From NCBI RefSeq assembly GCF_016278365.1, contig NZ_JADQBZ010000008.1:248001-312000 (forward strand): a stretch of 64,000 nt of DNA, given 5' to 3'. The position numbers and the translations under genes were made by a program. This document shows positions 1-7,578 of the stretch, piece after piece. Every line of letters starts with the position of its first letter. Within the stretch, counting starts at the first letter, position 1. The notes below the pieces were generated by a model. It ran no database searches, was not told where the DNA came from, and worked only from the letters and a program-made list of their open reading frames with translations. Source of the stretch: Methanolobus sp. (GTDB lineage Archaea > Halobacteriota > Methanosarcinia > Methanosarcinales > Methanosarcinaceae).

Positions 1-411
1 ATCCAGTCCGGAGGATTTTCCGAAGATCTCAATACCGTCATAGATCTTCATGCCCCTTTTCACTTCACCTATACCAAGCCTTTGTTGCATGTTCTTGCCG
101 GCATATGCAAGGTCCCGTATTTCGATGTTCTGGAACAGGGAAAGCTGTATAGGATTCCCGCACACAGCAATTTTTCGGACCTCCTCGGGAGAAACGGGGA
201 GCATATCAAACATCTTTTGAATTGTATTGACCATTATCTTATGTGCAACATCTCCGCCAACCTGGATGGCAAAACCAAGATGATCGATAACATTCCCTCC
301 GGGAAGAGGATGTTTCATCGTCATTATAGTCTTAAGAATACTTCTTGATTCAAGGTCTATTAGTTGCAACCGAAAACCACTGGTGCCCAGATCTATTGCA
401 ATACCATACAT
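1..411 (-). CDS. ramA: RamA-family corrinoid-protein reductive activase, N-terminal part
   Basis: The minus strand from 411 reads without interruption to the window edge, so only the first 137 codons are present and the C-terminal ferredoxin-like/ASKHA part is outside. The protein starts MYGIAIDLGTSGFRLQLIDL and continues with PGGNVIDHLGFAIQ and AVCGNPIQLSLFQNIEIRDLAYAG, which I recognise as the actin-like ATPase start of RamA proteins. RamA reduces inactive Co(II) corrinoid methyltransfer proteins to Co(I) using ATP in methylotrophic methanogens. Its promoter (900-1065) matches those of the corrinoid-protein gene at 6640 and the operon starting at 21517, so it probably serves that system. 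It could be a RamA paralog rather than the methylamine RamA itself. The gene lies in the opposite frame to a spurious plus-strand ORF at 82-348. Confidence 0.85.
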   Translation of the reverse strand, partial: MYGIAIDLGTSGFRLQLIDLESRSILKTIMTMKHPLPGGNVIDHLGFAIQVGGDVAHKIMVNTIQKMFDMLPVSPEEVRKIAVCGNPIQLSLFQNIEIRDLAYAGKNMQQRLGIGEVKRGMKIYDGIEIFGKSSGLD

Positions 412-505
412 AAGATGTCCTCCGTATTACTTTATTGAAATGTCTGAAAAACCGCTTAGTCCATCAGACTATGCAATGCTGTATGAAAACAATCTGCCAT
501 TAAGC

Positions 506-528
506 TATAAATAATAACTTCAAGTAAT
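506..528 (-). promoter_or_regulatory. possible proximal ramA promoter element
   Basis: On the minus strand this reads ATTAC, six bases, then TTATTATTTATA. That is the same spacing as the boxes at 900-922, 6450-6472 and 21676-21698. It lies about 95 bp before the ramA start, so it could be a second, proximal promoter. It lacks the ATTCATG motif 154 bp upstream that the other three have, so it may be a weaker or constitutive start, or chance in AT-rich DNA. Confidence 0.4.
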
Positions 529-612
529 AAAGCAGAAGCTGCGATATTATCAATAATGATGGTAAAATTAATGCGGTTGATTTTAACGGCGTTAACTCCA
601 GATTGACAGGAT

Positions 613-623
613 TGATAAAATCA
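613..623. promoter_or_regulatory. TGAT-N3-ATCA palindrome, candidate operator
   Basis: TGATAAAATCA is a near-perfect palindrome identical to the one at 1044-1054 inside the upstream motif of the ramA promoter. A degenerate partner (TGATTTAATC) follows about 7 bases later. It lies in the ramA leader, 200 bp before the start codon. A regulator binding both copies is an inference. Confidence 0.35.
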
Positions 624-691
624 AAGCTATTGATTTAATCGGTGGAACTATCAGAACAAGGTTTTCACTGAAATCAGTGCATTAGAATACT

Positions 692-735
692 GATTTGCAA
701 GACCCTTAATATTGTGGAGACGGGCCTTGCAAATC
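692..735 (-). other. 14-bp stem-loop in the ramA leader
   Basis: The arms 692-705 and 722-735 pair over 14 positions with one G-U wobble around a 16-base loop. The structure sits in the roughly 460-base transcribed leader between the promoter at 900-922 and the ramA start at 411. No T-run follows on the minus strand, so it does not look like a simple terminator. A regulatory or stabilising RNA hairpin is possible. Confidence 0.5.
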
Positions 736-899
736 CGAAGTAGTACTGCGTGATATTACCACGCAATTCGCAGAAATGTTAGGGAAGTGCAATTCACATT
801 GTATGATGGAGGTAGACTGGATAGACCCAGTTTTAGTGAAATGTTTTTCTGCACCTACTTCATGCCTTTATTTGGGCAATCACGCTATTAGCATGTATA

Positions 900-1065
900 T
901 ATAAATAATAACCCTTGGTAATTTAACGACCGTGTATGTGTTATCAAACAGGTGTCATCCGGTCCAACTATAAATAATACACATGGTATGTTCAGGATTC
1001 AGCAGAAGGTAGAAAACAGTGGTAAATGGTGAATAAATACCTTTGATAAAATCAACAGCATGAAT
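900..1065 (-). promoter_or_regulatory. ramA promoter of the shared 166-bp type
   Basis: Read on the minus strand, the block begins with ATTCATG (1065-1059), four bases, then the palindrome TGATTTTATCA (1054-1044). It ends with AATTACC, then a TTATTATTTATA box (911-900). The distance from the A of ATTCATG to the first T of the box is 154 bp, exactly as at 6307-6472 and 21841-21676. Between these ends, further bases line up without gaps with the other two promoters (for example GAAcATaC and GATAA). The leader to ramA would be about 460 bases. The intervening 412-899 holds no convincing gene. Confidence 0.7.
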
Positions 1066-1117
1066 CAGAAAAACCTTAATGCCCTAAAGAATAGAATGGA
1101 AGCGCAATAGAAATTAT

Positions 1118-1900
1118 TTATTTGACTTTCTCTGCCATTTGCTTATAGTGTGCAAACAGATCTTTTCCCCAAAGACGGGCACTTTCATCAAAGCAGAGCA
1201 GTTTTTTATGGTCGAATATCCTCTGCGTATTAAAGAAAGAGAGCAGCATCATATTATCTGTGACAGAGAGAGCACCTAATCTTATCGCATCATCATTGCA
1301 TACGAAAAGATTTGAGTTCCGGGACTCCATCATTGCATTATATTGATCAGTGTATTCTTCTTTCAATCTGGTATATACGGACTTTGTCAATATGAGATTA
1401 AAATCCACTTCTTTCCTGGCAAGTTCAGAATAATTATAAGGACACGTAGGGCAGAAATATGAATAATAAGTAGATACGCTTGCCGACTGCTTTAAGCTCA
1501 TGCATAATTCTTTTGGTGGTTCGAAGAGATGGTTCAGATCCGATTCATGAACTATCACTTTTCCCAATTCCCCAATCCTGTCAAGAAGCTCTTCGGGGAT
1601 AGCGCACATGTCCCGACTTTCCCAGTATTCTTTATTCTCCTCAAGCACATTGAGTGCCTCTATGAGAGGCTTTGTTTTTTTAACTATTATCCTGCCTATA
1701 TAGGTCAGCCGGTATTCGTCGGACTTCTGTTCAATAAGGCCCTGCTCAATAAGAATCTTTACCTGGGCCATTATTGCACTGGTGGTACCTGTAAGGGAAT
1801 CTTTTATTTCGTCGATGGTTGCCGGCTTATCCATTAACATAAGAAGAGTGTTTTTTCTTTTTTCCGAAAGGAACACCGTGCTGATTAATTCGGCTTTCAT
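1118..1900 (-). CDS. Msr-type winged-helix regulator (DUF1724), copy 1
   Basis: 260 residues. The N-terminal 75 form a winged helix (KRKNTLLMLMDKPATIDEIK, then TSAIMAQVKILIEQGLIEQ). The rest matches the DUF1724/FilR1-middle type domain of the Msr regulators that control methylsulfide and methyltransferase genes in Methanosarcina. A CPTCP pair near residue 150 could be a redox or heme-linked site; this is a guess. It is closely similar to the protein at 22020-22802, and the two copies flank the methyl-transfer region. Start ATG at 1900 with GAGGAT before it; an AT-rich box (TCTAAATAAATC) lies 30-40 bases upstream. It lies just upstream of the ramA promoter, on the same strand. Role as activator of the three shared promoters is inferred. 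Confidence 0.85.
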   Translation of the reverse strand: MKAELISTVFLSEKRKNTLLMLMDKPATIDEIKDSLTGTTSAIMAQVKILIEQGLIEQKSDEYRLTYIGRIIVKKTKPLIEALNVLEENKEYWESRDMCAIPEELLDRIGELGKVIVHESDLNHLFEPPKELCMSLKQSASVSTYYSYFCPTCPYNYSELARKEVDFNLILTKSVYTRLKEEYTDQYNAMMESRNSNLFVCNDDAIRLGALSVTDNMMLLSFFNTQRIFDHKKLLCFDESARLWGKDLFAHYKQMAEKVK

Positions 1901-2181
1901 TAATATCCTCTTACGTTATACTGTTATTGATTTATTTAGACGTTCTTGCTTAATTAATTTTCGTTCATTTCACCGAATATTATGCTAATAGTTATCACGC
2001 ACAACTACTTCTTAAGTCCTGATATAGCCAGGTGCCTGATCACACAGAGCATAATCTTAGGAACTTAACCGATATAAAGCCAACTCCCGACGATTCAAAA
2101 CCGCTTTCCCGGCTTCGACACTCGTCCAGGCAGGATATGTGGAAATTAGATAAGAAATATGTGCATAGATTTATTTTCTTG

Positions 2182-2526
2182 TTACCTGCCAGGCCTTTCT
2201 CCAAAGGTATTATTATACCGCTTTACTACAGATCCGATATAGTTGGACGTAGTTCGTGAAGAGGTCTTAGACATGAAATTGTTGAGAGGGAATTCCGTGT
2301 GACAGTGAATACATCGGGCAAGCTCGCATCCCCTTGCCAGACTCGGGCAGTCAGCACAATACTTGGCCCGTGAGTAAAAAAGACTGAAAGACTGGCCACA
2401 TTCAGGACAGAGAAGCATCCTGTTCGCATCATAGAACTGCTTGTTAACCCCTCTTCTCTGCAATTCAAAAGAATACCTGTCGTCGCGGGACAAATCATCA
2501 GCATATCTGTTTTCTCTTTCGGGCAC
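2182..2526 (-). CDS. small zinc-ribbon protein
   Basis: 114 residues with a charged N-terminus (MPERENRYADDLSRDDRYSF) and clustered cysteine pairs: CPECG, CADC, a single C, and CIHCH. Two zinc knuckles are likely. The Cys-pair spacing and the absence of hydrophobic segments suggest a cytoplasmic nucleic-acid- or protein-binding protein; I do not recognise a named family. It is a single gene with 190 bp of AT-rich DNA upstream and 280 bp between its stop and the Msr gene. An alternative overlapping frame at 2226-2504 lacks these motifs and is a shadow. Confidence 0.7.
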   Translation of the reverse strand: MPERENRYADDLSRDDRYSFELQRRGVNKQFYDANRMLLCPECGQSFSLFYSRAKYCADCPSLARGCELARCIHCHTEFPLNNFMSKTSSRTTSNYIGSVVKRYNNTFGERPGR

Positions 2527-2718
2527 TTATCTACACCTCATAGAATGGCTACGTTTTACCATTCATTTACAGAATATATATAACAACTTACTACAAGCAA
2601 TCAATGATATGGAAATTATCAATGGCATATTCTCTGTTCAAGCTATGAATTAAACCTGCAGGATATCTTTATGTATCATACTGTTCTGGACCAGAATAAG
2701 GATAAATGAGATATTACA

Positions 2719-3270
2719 ATGGAAAAAACTACTTTTGCTGCAGGCTGTTTCTGGGGAGTAGAAATTGCTTTCAGGGAGATTGACGGTGTGTTGAGTACCC
2801 GTGTCGGATATACCGGAGGAGTTAAGGAAAATCCCGGTTACACGGAGGTATTAAGCGGGAAGACAGGCCATGCCGAGGCAGTGGAAGTCACATTTGATCC
2901 TGCTCTGGTAACTTATCGTGAGTTGCTTACATCCTTCTGGAGTATCCATGATCCCACGCTGACACGCAGGGAATTGATAACACATTTATGGAGCATCAAT
3001 GATCCTTCCACATTGGACACCATCCCGGATTATGCGGGCAGCCAGTACCGTTCATCTATTTTTTATCATGATGAGGATCAGAGATTACAGGCAGCAGTAT
3101 CCATGAAGGAGATGGAGAACTCCCTGGGTCCCGGGAAACGAATACTTACAGAGATAGTTCCTGCTACTGTCTTCTATCAGGCTGAGAGCAAACACCAGCA
3201 ATATATTGAGAACAGCCCGGGAGAAGACAGGGAAAAATTGTGCAGCGTAAGGAACTGCACGATAAAGTAA
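2719..3270 (+). CDS. msrA: peptide-methionine (S)-S-oxide reductase MsrA with internal duplication
   Basis: Reduces methionine-S-sulfoxide in proteins. The catalytic Cys10 lies in AAGCFWG, followed by GYTGG, HAEAVEVTFDP and GSQYRS, all standard MsrA motifs. Two C-terminal cysteines (LCSVRNC) could act as resolving residues. The segment RELLTSFWSIHDPTLT is followed directly by a second version, RRELITHLWSINDPSTLD, where other MsrA proteins have only one copy. This adds about 17 residues between the third strand and the QYRS motif. The two copies differ at many codons, so the duplication is not recent. The reading frame stays open, and the protein is 183 residues. Confidence 0.92.
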   Translation: MEKTTFAAGCFWGVEIAFREIDGVLSTRVGYTGGVKENPGYTEVLSGKTGHAEAVEVTFDPALVTYRELLTSFWSIHDPTLTRRELITHLWSINDPSTLDTIPDYAGSQYRSSIFYHDEDQRLQAAVSMKEMENSLGPGKRILTEIVPATVFYQAESKHQQYIENSPGEDREKLCSVRNCTIK

Positions 3271-3338
3271 TATATAGTATAATATAGGTACTTTGAATCC
3301 CTGCAATATCAACTTCTGAATGAACGGGAGTTATTACT

Positions 3339-5507
3339 ATGAATTTTGAAAAAATGTTCGAACCTGAACTGATCGGAAAATGCAAGCTGATGAACAGGAT
3401 CGTCATGGCTCCCATGGGGAACATCAATATGGCCGATTCTACCGGCCGGCCCCTGGATAAGATGATAGAATACTTCATCGAACGGGCAAAGGGAGGAACA
3501 GGTCTTTTGATTACAGGACTTGTACCGGTGTCTTACGGGATCGATCCCACGGTATCTGAAGATAATGACACCAGTTATTTCCCGCGAATCGATGGTACAT
3601 CAAGGACCCGGCTTTCAGGTTGGAGGGACCTTACCGCCGGAGTACGGCCTTACGGGTCAAAGATATTCATCCAGCTTACTGCGGGGCTTGGCAGGGTTGG
3701 CTCTCCTGAACCTGCCTTAAAAGGAAAGATACTGCGATCGTCATCCTGGAACAGGAACTTTTACGTGCCCCAGATACCTCATGTCCCGTTCTCTGACAGG
3801 AGGATCAAAAAGATTGTGAAAAGCTTTGGCCAGTGTGCAGCTAATGCAAAATCTGCCGGTTTTGACGGCGTCCAGATACACGGTCACGAAGGTTATCTCA
3901 TGGACCAGCTGACATCTGACCCATGGAACCGGAGAATGTTTGGCAGGTACAGGGACAAGAACCGCTTTGGGATCGACGTTGTAAGAGAGATCAAGAAACG
4001 CTGCGGAGAGGATTTCCCTGTTATCTACAGGATCGATCTGACCCAGGCCTTGCAGGAAACATACGGGGATGCGATATTCAGGAAACGTTTCCATGGTAAG
4101 GAAAGGACAGTTGAGCAGGGGCTGGAACTCTGCAGGGTGCTGTATGAAGCCGGAGTAGATGCATTCGATGTTGATAAAGGCTGCTATGAGAACTGGTTCT
4201 GGCCACATCCGCCTGCTTATTTCGATGATAGCATCTATGTTGAAGAGATCGCTGGCAGATTGAAGGAATTCTTCCGCAAAGAGAACATCGATGCAAAAGT
4301 GATAGCTGTCGGAAAGATGGGTAAACCTGAGTGTGCCGAAGAAGTCCTGGAGAAAGGATGGGCGGATTTTGTTATGCTTGGCAGGCCACTGCTTGCTGAC
4401 CCCCGCTGGCCTGAGAAGGTTAGGCAAGGCAGGACAAAGGAGATCATCCATTGTATAGGAGACCAGGAGGGATGCATCGAGTCATTTAAAAAAGGAGGGC
4501 ATCCCTGCTGTTCTGTCAATCCGTACACCGGTTTTGAGGAAAAGAAAAAACTGGTAAAAGCGGAGAAGGTAAAGAAAGTCGCAATCATAGGTGCCGGACC
4601 GGCAGGCTGCGAAGCTGCAATGACCGCCCATAAAAGAGGGCACCATGTGACCCTTTTTGAAAAGAGTGGCAGGATTGGCGGGCAGTTATATACAGCCAGC
4701 AGGATGTCCATCAAGCATGATATTAAAAGATACATTGAGAATCTTGAATACCAGATGAGCCTGCTTCAAAAAGAAGAGTTGGAAGTTGTATTCAATACAG
4801 AGATTGGGTCGGAGAATATCAGTAACATGTTCGATGTGATAATATGTTGTAACGGCCTCAGAATGACCATCCCTCCAGTCGAAGGACTGGATAAGGTCAG
4901 GCACCGGGAAGTCAGGGATTTTCTTGATAAGGGCATGGAATTGCCGGCCGATGTCAAGAAGATCCTGATTGTCGGAGGAGGAATAATCGGTTGTGAGGTC
5001 GGTTATTCCCTTGCCTATGAAAAAGGTGTCAGTGTCACTATAGTGGGAAAGAACGATGCATTGATGCCTGATACTGTAATGGCTAACAGGGGCCAGATGC
5101 TCTGGATGATGCTTGGAGGAGGTTCTCCTTCTGGAAAGAGGGAAGATGCTTTGGAAGAACCTGTCACCGTTTATAATGCTTCAAAGGTCACCAGGTTCAC
5201 AGAAGGCAAGGCCCATATAGTGGCAAACAAAGGCAGAAGCGATCCCTATACTCCATGGAAAGCCCTGATACCTGATAATGTTAAAAATCCATTCAGCAGG
5301 AGACTTGACCCGAATAATGTGGAAGAACTGTCTGTGGATACAGACCTGGTAATATTTGCAACCGGAGCACAATCCGATGATGAACTTTACTATAAGCTGC
5401 TAAAAACCAGAGATGCTATTGAAATATACTCCGCAGGCGATGCGAAAGAGCCTGGGAGAGTATGGGAAGCTATTAACGGAGCAAACGAGATAGCCAGGAA
5501 TATATAA
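3339..5507 (+). CDS. Old-Yellow-Enzyme/trimethylamine-dehydrogenase-like flavoprotein
   Basis: 722 residues. Residues 1-370 form an FMN-binding TIM barrel of the NADH:flavin oxidoreductase family (MNRIVMAPMGN; HGHEGYLMDQLTSDPWNRR; FVMLGRPLLADP). A short Fe-S linker (about 371-395) follows. The C-terminal half has FAD/NAD(P) folds with VAIIGAGPAGCEAA and ILIVGGGIIGCEVGY. Relatives include 2,4-dienoyl-CoA reductase, enoate reductases and trimethylamine/dimethylamine dehydrogenases. The Fe-S motif is unusual: C372, D375 and C379 replace the normal C-x2-C-x3-C, with C390/C391 as the fourth ligand. The start ATG has a GGGAG sequence upstream. It ends one base before the convergent gene at 5509. 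The substrate cannot be told from sequence. Confidence 0.85.
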   Translation: MNFEKMFEPELIGKCKLMNRIVMAPMGNINMADSTGRPLDKMIEYFIERAKGGTGLLITGLVPVSYGIDPTVSEDNDTSYFPRIDGTSRTRLSGWRDLTAGVRPYGSKIFIQLTAGLGRVGSPEPALKGKILRSSSWNRNFYVPQIPHVPFSDRRIKKIVKSFGQCAANAKSAGFDGVQIHGHEGYLMDQLTSDPWNRRMFGRYRDKNRFGIDVVREIKKRCGEDFPVIYRIDLTQALQETYGDAIFRKRFHGKERTVEQGLELCRVLYEAGVDAFDVDKGCYENWFWPHPPAYFDDSIYVEEIAGRLKEFFRKENIDAKVIAVGKMGKPECAEEVLEKGWADFVMLGRPLLADPRWPEKVRQGRTKEIIHCIGDQEGCIESFKKGGHPCCSVNPYTGFEEKKKLVKAEKVKKVAIIGAGPAGCEAAMTAHKRGHHVTLFEKSGRIGGQLYTASRMSIKHDIKRYIENLEYQMSLLQKEELEVVFNTEIGSENISNMFDVIICCNGLRMTIPPVEGLDKVRHREVRDFLDKGMELPADVKKILIVGGGIIGCEVGYSLAYEKGVSVTIVGKNDALMPDTVMANRGQMLWMMLGGGSPSGKREDALEEPVTVYNASKVTRFTEGKAHIVANKGRSDPYTPWKALIPDNVKNPFSRRLDPNNVEELSVDTDLVIFATGAQSDDELYYKLLKTRDAIEIYSAGDAKEPGRVWEAINGANEIARNI

Positions 5508-5508
5508 T

Positions 5509-6246
5509 TCAGACTTCCTTTACTATACGCACTCCAATCCTTCTGCTGCGACGGCCGTCCGGGGAATAATAATAGCGGCTTGCTGAACGGCAGCCCACGG
5601 CAGAGGTTATCCAGCTGCCACCGCGCAGGACATACAGGACCTTCGCATTGTCAGCAGTCTCTTCCCACGCACTGCCATCTGCGGGAGCGCCTTCGTAGCT
5701 CTCGTGATACCTGTCCCGGACCCATTCCCACAGGTTACCATGCATGTCGTACAGCCCCCATGGATTTGGTTTCCTCTGTCCTACAGGAAAAGTCCCGGTG
5801 CTTTCATTTTCTCCATACCAGCCATAATCACTGAGTTGTGCTTCGTTATCTCCAAATGAGTATCTACTGGTCGTACCGGCTCTGCATGCGTACTCCCATT
5901 CAGCTTCTGTTGGAAGGCGGTATTTATCGGTGGCTTCTTTTTCATTAAGCCTCCTGATAAACTCCTGTGCTTCGCTCCACGATATCTTGTCAACAGGCCG
6001 GTCATCTCCAGAAGCCCTGGAAGGATTAATACCCATGATGTCAGTCCATTGTTGCTGTGTCACCTCATATCTGCCCAGAAAAAAGTCATCCATTATGCTT
6101 ACTTTATGTAAGGGGCGTTCGTTCCTGTACCAGTTTTTCTCATCTGACAGTGAACCCATGCAGAACTCACCTGCGGGGATCAAAACAAACTCCATGCCTA
6201 GTGAATTGGTATACACTTCAGGGGATGTCCCATTTCCATTTGACAT
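5509..6246 (-). CDS. formylglycine-generating-enzyme-like (SUMF1 fold) protein
   Basis: 245 residues spanning a single FGE-sulfatase domain: NSLGMEFVLIPAGEFCMGS, RYEVTQQQW, RLPTEAEWEYACRAG, NPWGLYDMHGNLWEWVRD and VLRGGSWITSA. True formylglycine-generating enzymes have two active-site cysteines near the C-terminus. Here only CRSASRYYY is present and the usual GFR-C end is IGVRIVKEV, so sulfatase activation is unlikely. Members of this fold also bind sugars or act as iron-dependent oxidases (EgtB/OvoA type), but their extra domains are absent. The Shine-Dalgarno sequence is buried in a 13-bp inverted repeat at 6251-6289. Confidence 0.85.
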   Translation of the reverse strand: MSNGNGTSPEVYTNSLGMEFVLIPAGEFCMGSLSDEKNWYRNERPLHKVSIMDDFFLGRYEVTQQQWTDIMGINPSRASGDDRPVDKISWSEAQEFIRRLNEKEATDKYRLPTEAEWEYACRAGTTSRYSFGDNEAQLSDYGWYGENESTGTFPVGQRKPNPWGLYDMHGNLWEWVRDRYHESYEGAPADGSAWEETADNAKVLYVLRGGSWITSAVGCRSASRYYYSPDGRRSRRIGVRIVKEV

Positions 6247-6250
6247 TCAG

Positions 6251-6289
6251 TGAACTCCTTTTTATTGTCTTTTTTAAAAAAGGAGTTCA
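6251..6289 (-). promoter_or_regulatory. hairpin sequestering the Shine-Dalgarno of the SUMF1-like gene
   Basis: TGAACTCCTTTTT (6251-6263) and AAAAAGGAGTTCA (6277-6289) are perfect complements with a 13-base AT-only-type loop. In the minus-strand transcript the arm nearest the gene contains AAAGGAG, 7 to 10 bases before the ATG at 6246, so folding would hide the ribosome-binding site. The stem is rich in A-U pairs at its loop end. It could instead be a terminator-like element for plus-strand transcripts. Confidence 0.6.
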
Positions 6290-6306
6290 CATTTCATTCC
6301 AGTTAT

Positions 6307-6473
6307 ATTCATGCTTTTGATATAATCAATAGCCTTGTTTTTAGCCCTGCCGGGATTTTCCGAGGTGTCATGGATTCAGAATATGCACACAGCAAAATCT
6401 ATAATTCAGACCGGGAACAGACGATTGATAATAATCATGCTGTTGGTTAATTACCATGAGTTATTATATATAC
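6307..6473 (+). promoter_or_regulatory. promoter of the corrinoid-protein gene, shared 166-bp type
   Basis: The block starts with ATTCATG (6307-6313), four bases, then TGATATAATCA (6318-6328). It contains CCTGCCGGG, AGAATATGC and the palindrome TGATAATAATCA (6425-6436). It ends with AATTACCATGAG and a TTATTATATATA box (6461-6472). It aligns gap-free with 21841-21675 and, less closely, with 1065-900, both read on the minus strand. The start codon is at 6640, so the expected leader is about 140 bases. Confidence 0.8.
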
Positions 6474-6639
6474 GTATACCCGAATACCGTAATTGTCGAT
6501 AAGTGATAAGTAATTGTCATCTTGTTGGCCTAAGCAAAATATGATTGTCAGATCATGGTCAAAAGCGGAAAAGGTGGAAAACTCAACATGCTCCGTGTTA
6601 CTGACCGGCATTAGCAATAAAACATTTGGAGGCGTTTCT

Positions 6640-7305
6640 ATGGAAGAAAGCGAAATAATAAACGGATTAACGAATGCGGTAGTCAATGGGAAGAAAGACC
6701 AGGCTGTGGAACTGGCAAACCAGGCACTTGCAGCTGGGATTGAACCTTACAAGGCGGTCATCGAGGGTCTTGCAAAGGGCATGGAAATTATGGGTGAGAA
6801 GTATGACTGTAAACAGGCATTTATGCCCCACCTCCTGATGGCCTCCAATGCAATGTATGGAGGAATGGATGTACTCACCCCTCACATGAAATTAGAAGGC
6901 GGTGCCAAAAGAGCAGTCCTTGTCATCGGCTCTGCAGAAGGAGATGTTCACGACATTGGTAAGAACCTTGTCAAGACCATGATGAGTGCAATGGGCTTTG
7001 AGGCCATTGACCTGGGTAAGGACGTACCGATAGGCAAGTTCACTGAGGCTGCTATCGAAAACAAAGCAGATGTCATATCTGTAAGCACACTTATGACCTC
7101 CACAATGGACAACATGGAGAAGATCGTAAAGAGCTTCACAGAGAAAGGAATCAGGGACAAGGTAAAGATCATTGTCGGTGGAGCCCCTATAACCCCTGAC
7201 TATGCAGCTGAGATCGGAGCAGACACATCCAAGCCGGATGCAATGGAAGCTGCAAAGTGGGCAAAGGAAATCGTAAAGGATCTTCCTGACAACAGGTGGA
7301 GCTGA
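6640..7305 (+). CDS. corrinoid methyltransfer protein (MtsB/MtbC/MtmC-like)
   Basis: 221 residues. Residues 1-85 form the four-helix cap (KAVIEGLAKGMEIMGEKYDC, FMPHLLMASNAM), followed by a cobalamin-binding Rossmann domain. The signature GDVHDIGKN (101-109) includes His104, the lower axial cobalt ligand; VSTLMTST and GGAP motifs follow. It accepts a methyl group from a substrate-specific methyltransferase and hands it to an MT2. I chose the ATG at 6640 because GGAGG lies 7-10 bases upstream and this is the family N-terminus; the frame is open back to 6514. Next downstream on the same strand is the MT2 gene at 7579. That corrinoid-MT2 pairing resembles MtsB-MtsA. The substrate is unproven. Confidence 0.92.
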   Translation: MEESEIINGLTNAVVNGKKDQAVELANQALAAGIEPYKAVIEGLAKGMEIMGEKYDCKQAFMPHLLMASNAMYGGMDVLTPHMKLEGGAKRAVLVIGSAEGDVHDIGKNLVKTMMSAMGFEAIDLGKDVPIGKFTEAAIENKADVISVSTLMTSTMDNMEKIVKSFTEKGIRDKVKIIVGGAPITPDYAAEIGADTSKPDAMEAAKWAKEIVKDLPDNRWS

Positions 7306-7378
7306 GTAGACAAACTGGAATTTATGTATGTAACTCATTACTGCATAAATTTCTATTTTCTTACATATGGGTCAAAGG

Positions 7379-7433
7379 CGAGAGTAACATCTGCTAATGC
7401 TTATCTGCAGTAAGAAAGATGCTTTACTCTCCC
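7379..7433 (+). other. long stem-loop between corrinoid-protein and MT2 genes
   Basis: GAGAGTAACATC (near 7379) pairs with GATGCTTTACTCTC (near 7420-7433), leaving a 2-base bulge. A smaller hairpin (CTTA...TAAG) can form inside. There is no long T-run directly after it except TCCC then A-rich DNA. A processing or attenuation site that uncouples expression of the two genes is plausible. The remaining 273-bp spacer shows nothing else. Confidence 0.45.
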
Positions 7434-7578
7434 AAAAAAGTATTTTGCAGAAATGGATGGAATTGCTGCAGGCGCTGTCACATTCCTGCGAGATACACTT
7501 AACAAATCTATACCACTCATAGCTTGCTTTGCAGCAGGCAATACTAATATTATGCAATTATCACAGGAGTTCAGTTCA

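Noticed and set aside
969-989. TATAAATAATAC box as a separate promoter
   Set aside because: In the gap-free alignment of the three promoters it lies at the position of the ATCTATAATT segment in the middle of the block, not at the TATA position.
3741-4451. Long minus-strand open frame of 236 codons inside the OYE-like gene
   Set aside because: It is the antisense shadow of a clearly coding plus-strand gene with family motifs; it has no motif, start signal or homology that I can see.
6514-6639. N-terminal extension of the corrinoid protein to 6514
   Set aside because: The 42 extra residues are not family-like, and a good Shine-Dalgarno precedes ATG 6640.
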